From contig JACPYR010000066.1 of NCBI GenBank assembly GCA_016195965.1, positions 1-64,000 of the forward strand: 64,000 bases of DNA, in the 5' to 3' direction. Shown here piece after piece: positions 16,491 to 24,006 of the stretch. The notes under the pieces were generated by a model. It was not told where the DNA came from and searched no databases. It saw only the letters and a list, made by a program, of their open reading frames with translations. The position numbers and the translations under genes were made by a program. Source of the DNA: Nitrosomonadales bacterium (GTDB taxonomy: Bacteria; Pseudomonadota; Gammaproteobacteria; Burkholderiales; Gallionellaceae). Numbering within the stretch: position 1 is the stretch's first letter; the number at the start of each line of letters is the position of its first letter.

Positions 16491-17525
16491 GTGCAACAAC
16501 TGACCATTACCCGACCAGACGACTGGCATCTGCATTTGCGCGATGACGCGCTGATGCGTTCGGTCGTGCCGGACACTGCGCGGCAATTCGCACGCGCGAT
16601 CGTGATGCCCAATCTCAAGCCGCCGATCACCACCACCGAACAGGCGCAGGCTTATCGCGCGCGCATCCTTGCCGCCGTCCCCGCGGGTCATATGTTCGAA
16701 CCACTGATGACAATGTACCTGACCGACAATACCACTGCACGGGAAATCCAGCGCGCCAAACAAAGCGGCATCGTACATGCGGTAAAGCTGTACCCTGCCG
16801 GCGCGACCACCAACTCTGACGCGGGCGTGACCGACATCCGCAAAACCTATCCGGCTCTGGAAGAAATGCAGCGTTGCGGCATGCCGCTGCTGGTGCATGG
16901 CGAATCGACCGGCAGCCATGTTGACGTTTTCGACCGCGAGGCGGCGTTCATCGAACAGACGATGATTCCGCTGCTGCATGACCTGCCGCAGTTGCGCGTG
17001 GTGTTCGAGCACATCACGACCATGGATGCGGTGCAGTTCGTGATGGGCGCACCCGAACATGTCGCCGCGACCATCACCGCGCACCACCTGCTGTACAACC
17101 GCAACGCGATGTTCAGCGGCGGCATGCGTCCTCATTATTATTGCCTGCCGGTGCTGAAACGCGAGATGCATCGCGTGGCACTGGGCAAGGCGGTAGCGAG
17201 CGGCAGCAGGAAATTCTTCCTCGGCACCGATAGCGCACCGCACGCGCAACACGCCAAAGAGGCGGCCTGCGGCTGCGCAGGGTGTTACACTGCCCATGCC
17301 GCTGTAGAGCTATATACCGAGGCGTTTGAGCAGCTTAACGCGCTGGACAAGCTGGAAGGCTTCGCCAGTTTTTACGGCGCGGATTTTTACCGTCTGCCGC
17401 GCAACTCCGCGACCATCACGCTGCGCAAAGAGGAATGGCAAGTCCCCGCAACGATAGAATTTGGCGAGCACCGCCTGGTCCCGCTACGGGCCGGCGAAAC
17501 CATGAAGTGGAAATTGCTGGAATAA
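16491..17525 (+). CDS. pyrC: Dihydroorotase
   Basis: This 344-residue class II dihydroorotase (close to the 348 of E. coli) closes the pyrimidine ring precursor in de novo UMP synthesis. Visible zinc-site residues include the DWHLHLRDD HxH motif, the carbamylated Lys in [14 protein letters not shown], the His of LVHGES and of FEHIT, and the Asp of GTDSAPH. The start is taken as GTG at 16491 ([17 protein letters not shown]) with GGAAC just upstream. The longer in-frame extension does not resemble the family. Confidence 0.95.
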   Translation: MQQLTITRPDDWHLHLRDDALMRSVVPDTARQFARAIVMPNLKPPITTTEQAQAYRARILAAVPAGHMFEPLMTMYLTDNTTAREIQRAKQSGIVHAVKLYPAGATTNSDAGVTDIRKTYPALEEMQRCGMPLLVHGESTGSHVDVFDREAAFIEQTMIPLLHDLPQLRVVFEHITTMDAVQFVMGAPEHVAATITAHHLLYNRNAMFSGGMRPHYYCLPVLKREMHRVALGKAVASGSRKFFLGTDSAPHAQHAKEAACGCAGCYTAHAAVELYTEAFEQLNALDKLEGFASFYGADFYRLPRNSATITLRKEEWQVPATIEFGEHRLVPLRAGETMKWKLLE

Positions 17526-17637
17526 TGCCATACTGGCGATCAATTTTCGGGGGCAATTTCGGGCAACAGCCTCTTCATCAACGACAGCAGATACAATCAT
17601 CAATACAACAAACGGTTCATATCTTATGGAGAATATG

Positions 17638-18183
17638 ATGAGACAGGAGAATGGCGGCAAAGAACAGCATCTATCTTCCGAACAGCAACAATCGGCCACA
17701 TCCGTCAATTATGAAGGCCGCATGGATATGGTGATGACCCATGCCCTGCTGGAATCCTTATTCATCATCTTCGCCACCATGGTGAGATTGCAGATACAGC
17801 CCGGGGTCCCGATCCCCAAACAGGACAACATAGCCAAAGGGCATGTCTCCGGCCTGATCGGCATGAAGGCGGATGGTGCCAGCGGCAGCGTTGCGCTATC
17901 ACTCACGCTGCCGACGATACGTGAAATTTCCCGCAGCCTGCTGGGCCAGGAGATCACCGACATCGACAAGGACGCAGCGGACCTGGCCGGGGAGCTGACC
18001 AATATGCTGGTGGGCGGCGCCAAGCGCATCCTGTCCGAAAAGGGGCATGACTTCGACATGCAGACACCCGAATTGCTGCAAGGCGACAGGCACGAAATCG
18101 TGCATCATTTCTCCGGCCAAACGGTACTGCTACCCATCATGATAGATCAGCACGAGTTCTATATCGAACTGAATTTCGTCTGA
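17638..18183 (+). CDS. CheX/CheC-like chemotaxis phosphatase domain protein
   Basis: About 181 residues. After a Gln-rich N-terminus, the domain reads THALLESLFIIFATMVRLQI, GMKADGASGSVALSLTLPT and DAADLAGELTNMLVGGAKRIL. The E-L-T-N motif is the Glu/Asn pair used by CheX-type phosphatases to dephosphorylate CheY. The end, VLLPIMIDQHEFYIELNFV, closes the beta sheet. No chemotaxis genes are nearby. The start is uncertain among ATGs at 17626, 17635 and 17638; GGAG at 17628-17631 favours the last. Confidence 0.8.
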   Translation: MRQENGGKEQHLSSEQQQSATSVNYEGRMDMVMTHALLESLFIIFATMVRLQIQPGVPIPKQDNIAKGHVSGLIGMKADGASGSVALSLTLPTIREISRSLLGQEITDIDKDAADLAGELTNMLVGGAKRILSEKGHDFDMQTPELLQGDRHEIVHHFSGQTVLLPIMIDQHEFYIELNFV

Positions 18184-18204
18184 GCGCTGCCCCGTCCCCG
18201 TCTA

Positions 18205-18329
18205 ATTCCAATTTGCATTAGAAAGGAGAATAAGGCGGCGAGGATGAGGTGACGAAGACAGCACATGTAGTGCGGCTAGGAGCCGAAGACGAAGCCAACA
18301 CAGTTATCGTTTTTAATGCGAATTGGAAT
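18205..18329. mobile_element. MITE-like inverted-repeat element
   Basis: A roughly 125-base element with 16-base terminal inverted repeats (attccaatttgcatta at 18205 and taatgcgaattggaat ending at 18329, one mismatch); the similarity extends a few bases inward. The interior is GC-richer with no transposase. Part of it is an open frame that would extend the carbonic anhydrase N-terminus. It ends nine bases before that gene's start codon. No convincing target duplication longer than 2-3 bases is visible. Confidence 0.75.
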
Positions 18330-18338
18330 AACACCATC

Positions 18339-18935
18339 ATGCCTCTTTCTTCATATCTATCCACCTTCCCCGCCCTCGGTGACCGCGTTTACCTGCATCC
18401 GTCCTGCCAGGTCATCGGGGATGTGAAGATCGGCTCCGAAAGTTCTGTGTGGTGCAATGCCGTGCTGCGCGGCGACGTAAACCGCATCGTGATCGGACAA
18501 GGCACGAACATTCAGGATTTGACGATGGGCCATGTGTCACACAAGACGGCGGAAAATCCAAACGGCTCGCCGTTGATCGTCGGGGACTATGTGACGGTCG
18601 GGCACTCGGTCATATTGCATGGCTGCACCATAGGCCACGAATGTCTGATCGGCATGGGTTCCATCATCATGGACGACGCGGTCATCCGGGACCGCGTGAT
18701 GATAGGCGCTGGCAGCCTGATCTCACCGGGCAAGGTACTGGAAAGCGGCATGCTTTACATGGGTCGTCCGGCCAAAGCCGTGCGCAAGCTGACGGCGGAG
18801 GAAGTAACCTATCTGCGCTATTCCGCCGAGCATTACATGCGCGTGAAAGACCATTATTTGCACAACATGAAATCTTTGCCGGAAAGCACCGCATGGCCGC
18901 CACTCACCCGCAGGAACTCTACCGCACCAAGGTAA
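18339..18935 (+). CDS. Gamma-carbonic anhydrase family (YrdA/PaaY-like) protein
   Basis: This 198-residue left-handed beta-helix protein has hexapeptide repeats: CQVIGDVKIGSESSVWCNAVLRGDVNRIVIG, then TNIQDLTMGHVSH and VGHSVILHGCTIGHECLIGMG. The His residues of MGHVSH, VGHSV and LHGC are the zinc ligands expected of gamma-carbonic anhydrases. A C-terminal helical tail follows. The start is taken at MPLSSYLSTFPALGDRVYLHP. In-frame codons upstream belong to the inverted-repeat element, which may supply the translation leader. It may be an active carbonic anhydrase or another hexapeptide-family enzyme. Confidence 0.9.
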   Translation: MPLSSYLSTFPALGDRVYLHPSCQVIGDVKIGSESSVWCNAVLRGDVNRIVIGQGTNIQDLTMGHVSHKTAENPNGSPLIVGDYVTVGHSVILHGCTIGHECLIGMGSIIMDDAVIRDRVMIGAGSLISPGKVLESGMLYMGRPAKAVRKLTAEEVTYLRYSAEHYMRVKDHYLHNMKSLPESTAWPPLTRRNSTAPR

Positions 18936-19207
18936 ATATGGAAACCGCGCAAATCGCCTGGAAGGAATTGCAACGCTATTTCGCCAGCGGAGTCACGCTG
19001 GCCGTGGCTACCGATCTCGATTTGGTCGAGGTTGCGTTCCAGATGTCCCGGGATAACGCCGCCCAAATCCAACAATGGGTAGAGTCGGGCAAACTCGGCA
19101 AGGTGTCAGATGAGCATGCCAGGAGTTGGCTGGCCACGGACGAGATCATGTGGGCCGTTGTGGTCAGCCCATGGGTGCTGGTGCAGCCCGTGCGCGGGCT
19201 TCAGTAA
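18893..19207 (+). CDS. DUF2288 family protein
   Basis: This 104-residue protein overlaps the carbonic anhydrase gene by 43 bases in another frame. It starts MAATHPQELYRTKVNMETAQIAW with GGAAAG upstream. The family pattern includes TAQIAWKELQRYFASGVTLAVATDLDLVEVA, SRDNAAQIQQWVESGKL, then DEIMWAVVVSPWVLVQP. Function is unknown for the family. Translational coupling to the upstream gene is likely. Confidence 0.85.
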   Translation: MAATHPQELYRTKVNMETAQIAWKELQRYFASGVTLAVATDLDLVEVAFQMSRDNAAQIQQWVESGKLGKVSDEHARSWLATDEIMWAVVVSPWVLVQPVRGLQ

Positions 19208-19242
19208 CCACTTTGAAAGAAGACGCCGCATAACTCCGTGCC

Positions 19243-20739
19243 TTATGCGCTTATTTTTTTCTTCATCGCCGCTTCGATACGCTGGCACAGTGTTTTTAAG
19301 ATTTTGATGCGCGCGAAGTTTTTGTCGTTGGCCTCCACTAACGTCCAGGGTGCAATTTCGGTGCTGGTCCTGTCCACCATGTCGCACACTGCAACCTCAT
19401 ATTCGCTCCATTTCTTGCGATTGCGCCAATCTTCCTCGGTGATCTTGAAGCGCTTGAAGCCGATTTTTTCGCGCTCCTCGAAGCGGCGCAACTGTTCATC
19501 CTCGCTGATGGCTAACCAGAATTTAACGACCACGGTGTTGTGTCGCACCAGCTGCGCCTCGAAGTCGTTGATCTCGCTGTAGGCGCGCATCCAGTCGCTT
19601 TCCGCGCAGAATTTTTCGACCCTCTCCACCAGCACACGCCCATACCAGGAACGGTCAAATATCGTGCAGCGGCCCCGGCGCGGAATATGCCGCCAAAAGC
19701 GCCACAGATAAGGCTGCGCGCGTTCTTCTTCGGTGGGAGCCGCGATGGGAACGGTGTGGCAGTAGCGCGCATCCAGCGCTCCGGTAACGCGGCGGATAGC
19801 GCCCCCCTTGCCCGCCGCGTCGTTACCCTCGAACAGAACGACCACCGTGAGCCCGGCGAAACGCGGGTCGCGGGTCAGCAATGCCAGCCTGCCCTGGTAC
19901 TTTTCCAGCTCCGCCGCAAATTTTTTCTTCTCGATTTTCTGGCTGAGGTCCAGCGACTTCAGGATGTGCAACTTGTCTATTGAAGACAGCAGGGGTGGCG
20001 CATGCACCGCTACCGCCCTGCCACCCTTCTCCTCAAGGCGTTTGCGGATCGCATCATGCACCAACTTGCCCACCGTCAGGCTGCGGTAGCGCGCGTCCTC
20101 CCCTTCGACTATCAGCCACGGCGCCTCGGCGGTACTGGTATGGCGGATCACGGTCTCGTGAATGCCACGCAGTTTTTTATACATCTTGTAATGCTCCCAG
20201 TCGCGCTCGGTAACGCGCCAGCGGGTCTTGGGGTCTGCTTCCAGCATTTTCAGCCGCGCTTTCTGCTTCTCACGGGACAGATGCAACCATACCTTGATAA
20301 TGAGCGCGCCCTCGTCGGTCAACATCTTCTCCAAACGACGCGCGCGCTCCAGGCTCTGCACCAGATCGGCAACCTTGGTGCGCCCCTGAAGCTGATTCAG
20401 GATAGGCCAGGTGTACCAGGAACCGAGGAATATGCCTATCCTGCCCTTGGGTGGCAATGCACGCCAGAAGCGCCACATCATCGGGCGCTCCATTTCTTCA
20501 TCGGATGGCTCTCCCATGCCATGGGTCTGAATATAACGCGGATCCATCCATTCGTTGAGCAGATTGACCGTTTCTCCGCGCCCCGCCCCATCCAGTCCGC
20601 CCACCAGGATGATGACCTGAAACCTGGCTTGCTTGGCCAGATCGAACTGGACGTTGAGCAAATCCTCGCGCAGCCTGGGCACCTCAGCGTCGTAGCTAGC
20701 CCTGTCAATTTTGTGCCCGAGCTCCGCAGATTCAAACAT
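19243..20739 (-). CDS. pap: Polyphosphate:AMP phosphotransferase (PPK2 class II)
   Basis: This 498-residue protein has two tandem PPK2 domains. The N-terminal Walker-like loop is VGGLDGAGRGETVNLLNEWMD; the C-terminal one, VLFEGNDAAGKGGAIRRVTG, keeps the canonical catalytic GNDAAGKGG. Lid motifs DRSWYGRVLVERVE and WRFWRHIPRRG are in the second domain. Two-domain PPK2 enzymes phosphorylate AMP to ADP with polyphosphate. It is convergent with the DUF2288 gene and follows sixA by 34 bases. ppk1 is 6.6 kb away. Confidence 0.95.
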   Translation of the reverse strand: MFESAELGHKIDRASYDAEVPRLREDLLNVQFDLAKQARFQVIILVGGLDGAGRGETVNLLNEWMDPRYIQTHGMGEPSDEEMERPMMWRFWRALPPKGRIGIFLGSWYTWPILNQLQGRTKVADLVQSLERARRLEKMLTDEGALIIKVWLHLSREKQKARLKMLEADPKTRWRVTERDWEHYKMYKKLRGIHETVIRHTSTAEAPWLIVEGEDARYRSLTVGKLVHDAIRKRLEEKGGRAVAVHAPPLLSSIDKLHILKSLDLSQKIEKKKFAAELEKYQGRLALLTRDPRFAGLTVVVLFEGNDAAGKGGAIRRVTGALDARYCHTVPIAAPTEEERAQPYLWRFWRHIPRRGRCTIFDRSWYGRVLVERVEKFCAESDWMRAYSEINDFEAQLVRHNTVVVKFWLAISEDEQLRRFEEREKIGFKRFKITEEDWRNRKKWSEYEVAVCDMVDRTSTEIAPWTLVEANDKNFARIKILKTLCQRIEAAMKKKISA

Positions 20740-20773
20740 AGCTGCCCCCCGTATCGATGCAGTTAAGCACGGT

Positions 20774-21220
20774 CTATAAGAAATCCGGTGTAATGACCAG
20801 GCGCAACACGGCCTGATCGGAACCTTCGCGCTTGCTGAACCACCATATCGCGCCCTTCTTGATGCTCAAACAGGCATCTCCACAGCCCAATAATTGTGCG
20901 GCCACTTCACCCAGTGTTGGCTGATGCCCCACCACCAGCACCGTGCCTCCGGCATCCGGCCAGCGTGCCGCCTGCAACACGGCTTGTGCGGAAGCTCCGG
21001 GGGCAATAGTCGGGGCCAGCGTGAACTTGCCGGAAAGCGCGGCGACCGTTTGCCGGGTTCGGCTCGTCGGACTGACCAGGATGCGGTGATCGCCGGGCAA
21101 ATGCTGGCGCAAAAAAGCGGCAACCTTCAGCGACTGCCTGACACCCTTGGCGGTAAGCTCGCGAGCCTGGTCAGGAGTGCCGTCCTCCGCCTCCGCATGC
21201 CTCCACAGGATCAAATCCAT
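20774..21220 (-). CDS. sixA: Phosphohistidine phosphatase SixA family
   Basis: This 148-residue histidine-phosphatase-superfamily protein has the catalytic RHG-type motif LILWRHAEAEDG at the N-terminus, SPTSRTRQTVAAL, and the second His in VVGHQPTLGEVA. SixA dephosphorylates phosphohistidine on phosphotransfer proteins. It is on the same strand as and directly upstream of pap, possibly as one operon. Confidence 0.92.
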   Translation of the reverse strand: MDLILWRHAEAEDGTPDQARELTAKGVRQSLKVAAFLRQHLPGDHRILVSPTSRTRQTVAALSGKFTLAPTIAPGASAQAVLQAARWPDAGGTVLVVGHQPTLGEVAAQLLGCGDACLSIKKGAIWWFSKREGSDQAVLRLVITPDFL

Positions 21221-21303
21221 CCATCCCCCGAATATTTCATTTTGTTAATTAGAATATACCGTATACACTGTTTGCACCACATTAATTATTGGAGGGTAAC
21301 AAA

Positions 21304-21669
21304 ATGACCATCAAAAAGAATGCGGCAGCTCCCCTCAAAGCCGCAACAAAAAAGATTTCTGCTGCCGCAAAGCCGGCGGCCAAGGTTCCGGCAAAATCCG
21401 GACTTAAATCCGCAGCCGCACAGGCCGCAAAAAAACCCAGGAAAGAGTCTAAAATAAAAGTCGTGCGCGACAGCTTTACCATGCCGCAAAACGAGTATGC
21501 CAAGATCGCCGAGATCAAAGCGATTTGCCTGAAAGCTAAAATACACGTCAAGAAGAGCGAAGTATTGCGCGCCGGGCTAAAGGCATTATCCGAACTCAAT
21601 GCCACGCAATTGAAGCGCGCATTAAGCGACTTGGAAAAGATAAAAACCGGACGCCCGCTTAAACATTAG
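21304..21669 (+). CDS. Lys/Ala-rich protein with C-terminal ribbon-helix-helix-like domain
   Basis: This 121-residue basic protein starts at ATG 21304 behind an excellent GGAGGG. Residues 1-50 are a Lys/Ala/Pro repeat resembling the tails of histone H1-like proteins (KAATKKISAAAKPAAKVPAK). Residues 55-121 read KVVRDSFTMPQNEYAKIAEIKAICLKAKIHVKKSEVLRAG, a strand-helix-helix pattern like RHH regulators. It is probably a DNA-binding, nucleoid-associated type protein. Upstream is divergent sixA, downstream convergent the FTR1 gene. Confidence 0.75.
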   Translation: MTIKKNAAAPLKAATKKISAAAKPAAKVPAKSGLKSAAAQAAKKPRKESKIKVVRDSFTMPQNEYAKIAEIKAICLKAKIHVKKSEVLRAGLKALSELNATQLKRALSDLEKIKTGRPLKH

Positions 21670-21731
21670 CCGCCCGACAACTGCACGCTGCTGAGCTCAT
21701 CACACGGTGATGGCAGAAATATCGGCGGATA

Positions 21732-23702
21732 TCAAACCTGCGATGCGGGCGGCTGATTATCATGATGGCCGCGTTGCTGCCAGATCGGCACCAGGAAACA
21801 CAGTATCAGTATACCGATAGCCAATAACTGCGCCATCAGCGTTTGTGTGGTTGGTAGTATTCCCAACACAGGCAGAGAGATGAAGTGTACAGGGTGGGCT
21901 GAAACAATTCCCGCCTCCTGCAACGAGGCCACGCCCTGTCCTGAAAAAATCACAGCCATGGCAGCAAACAATATCGAGGTTCCCCCAAAAAACACCCTGG
22001 GCTGCAACCTGATGCAAATGCGCAGCGCCACCCAGCAGCCTACCAGCAATATCATGCCTGCCGCCAACGCGCCGCTCCACAGAGCCGTGCGCGTGATGTC
22101 GCTGGTTTGTGTCCAAAGCGCCTGGTAAAACAGCGCCGCTTCAAATATCTCGCGGTACACCACCAGAAACGCAATCATAGCCAGCGCACGCAGCGCCTTT
22201 TTTTCCAGCACTATACCCACCGAATCTTTCAGAAACTGCTGCCACGCGCGCGTATGTGTCTTGCCGTTTAACCAGAACCATGCATAAACCAACACAGCAG
22301 CCGCCATCAACACAGTGATACCCGATGTGGTTGCCCTGGAAGAACCCGGTATATTCATCAGCCAGGCGGCCACCCCCCAGGTCAAAACACCCAATAACAG
22401 CGCGGCGCTCCATCCCGCATGAATGTATCCCAACGCACCGCTGCGCCGCTCACTCCTCATCACGAAAGCAAGGATCACCGGCAACATCAGTACGACCACC
22501 AGCCCCTTTTTGAGCATGATCGAAAGCGAACTGGCAAATGCTCCGGTAATCGTGAGCTTGCCTCCCCTGAGCAACTCGTCGGCTTGCCGAAGTAAACCCT
22601 TCGCACGCTCGATTTTCATCAGCACCGCTTCGGTCGGAGAGCCTCCATAGATCAGCTGGCGCACCGAGGTCATTTCCTGCTCGATGTCGAGGCGAAGCTG
22701 GGAATCGAGGTTGGCCAAGCCAATTTCCATAGGCTCGAAACCTTCCAGATAGGCCTCAATGGCAAGGCGTTGCGCCTCGACCTGGTCCCCGGCGCGATAG
22801 CGGATCAACGCTTGATCGAGTTGTTCACCCGCAAATATCAGGGTGGCACGCCGTGCCGTGCCGAGCGCCTGCGGTTCAGCGCGCAGATACTCGAAAACCG
22901 CTCTGGCGTTATCTCCGTAATTGACACTCACCTCATTTGCGGCAAGGGTCGTCAGCATCAATAGGTCTGGGGCTGCGCCCTGGAAATCCCGTTTTTCCCA
23001 CAGCTCCCGCCCCTGCTTCAACCGCTCAGGCGGGTTATGCAAATTTGAAACAAAAAATGCGAGAGACCAGCGCTCATCATCGGATAATTGCGAAAATTCC
23101 GGCATCGCGGTACGTGCAACCCCCAGGGAGATAGAATTGTACAAACCGTAGACGCTGCGTTTACCCATGCGGGTCGCATCATGAAAGTTGGAGGGCTTTG
23201 GATTATGCGCTTCACTTTCCACCCCATTTCCATAACCTTCAGCACCATGGCACCGCACGCACAGCTGCTTGTATAAAACGCCAGCGTGCGCGTAATCGGG
23301 AATGTGTTGCGGCGACACTGGAACCTGATAGGCCGCGATGATTTCCTTGCGCAACAATTGTGCTAAAGCGCTGACCCGATCGGCCAACCCTTTATCCAGG
23401 ACGATGCGGTTCAACTCTTGCGCTTCTTTGATTAATGCCTCCTGGCGTGGATTGGCCGGCAGCTTGACCAGCAGCTTTACGGATTGCCCGGAAAACTCGG
23501 TCTGCTCCCGGTATTCCCTCTCGTTGACTACCGCTCCATATAACACGGCTCCGCCATAATCCACGCTCAGGTAATCGAGCATGTGCAGTATGGATTGCGT
23601 TTCCCGTTCAGAGAGCGCATCGGCATGAGCAACCGGCATAAATAAACTCAGCACAAAGATGACCATGCCGGAAGAAATTATGCGGATTGATTTGGGTAAC
23701 AA
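21732..23702 (-). CDS. Cytochrome c - FTR1 iron permease fusion protein
   Basis: This 656-residue protein has a signal peptide (SIRIISSGMVIFVLSLFMPVAHADA). An extracytoplasmic region contains a class I cytochrome c with heme motif CVRCH (about residue 150) and a Met-containing AMPEFSQLS. Roughly seven C-terminal membrane segments are of the FTR1 type. FTR1 permeases use two R-E-x-x-E motifs to move iron. The second is present (VVYREIFEAALFYQ), but the position of the first reads SIMLKKGLVVVLML, lacking Arg and both Glu. The start is a TTG with GAGGAG about eight bases upstream; an ATG start would shorten the signal peptide. Confidence 0.88.
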   Translation of the reverse strand: MLPKSIRIISSGMVIFVLSLFMPVAHADALSERETQSILHMLDYLSVDYGGAVLYGAVVNEREYREQTEFSGQSVKLLVKLPANPRQEALIKEAQELNRIVLDKGLADRVSALAQLLRKEIIAAYQVPVSPQHIPDYAHAGVLYKQLCVRCHGAEGYGNGVESEAHNPKPSNFHDATRMGKRSVYGLYNSISLGVARTAMPEFSQLSDDERWSLAFFVSNLHNPPERLKQGRELWEKRDFQGAAPDLLMLTTLAANEVSVNYGDNARAVFEYLRAEPQALGTARRATLIFAGEQLDQALIRYRAGDQVEAQRLAIEAYLEGFEPMEIGLANLDSQLRLDIEQEMTSVRQLIYGGSPTEAVLMKIERAKGLLRQADELLRGGKLTITGAFASSLSIMLKKGLVVVLMLPVILAFVMRSERRSGALGYIHAGWSAALLLGVLTWGVAAWLMNIPGSSRATTSGITVLMAAAVLVYAWFWLNGKTHTRAWQQFLKDSVGIVLEKKALRALAMIAFLVVYREIFEAALFYQALWTQTSDITRTALWSGALAAGMILLVGCWVALRICIRLQPRVFFGGTSILFAAMAVIFSGQGVASLQEAGIVSAHPVHFISLPVLGILPTTQTLMAQLLAIGILILCFLVPIWQQRGHHDNQPPASQV

Positions 23703-24006
23703 AGTTTGAGCTCCTCACGCAAAACCGTGACAAGGCATTTAATAACTCGAACACTACCTTAAGATTAAAATCTATTGCAACGCTTTTTGCATTAAATTAT
23801 TTTTTGATCTTACCCGATTACTATTCTCATCGGTGGGCTGTTTGTGTATGATCGATATAAATATTATTGAACCTCCAGCGGCGCCCCACCTCAGGGTTCT
23901 GGCGCGGACTAGCCGCGCCGACTGGATTTCAGCGCATCGTGCAGCGTTACCCGAACCCGGCCCGTTTCTTCGGCACTTAACCATTACCGCAGCCATCAAC
24001 TGACTC
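23703..24006. other. Intergenic region between divergent FTR1-cytochrome and M1 peptidase genes
   Basis: There is no convincing gene here. The part nearest the FTR1 gene (about 23755-23870) is AT-rich and probably holds promoters. A small hairpin (ggcgcgg / ccgcgcc, 23901-23919) lies nearer the peptidase gene. A 91-codon minus-strand frame overlaps this region and the peptidase start, but has no family features. No clear Fur-type palindrome was seen by eye. Confidence 0.6.
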
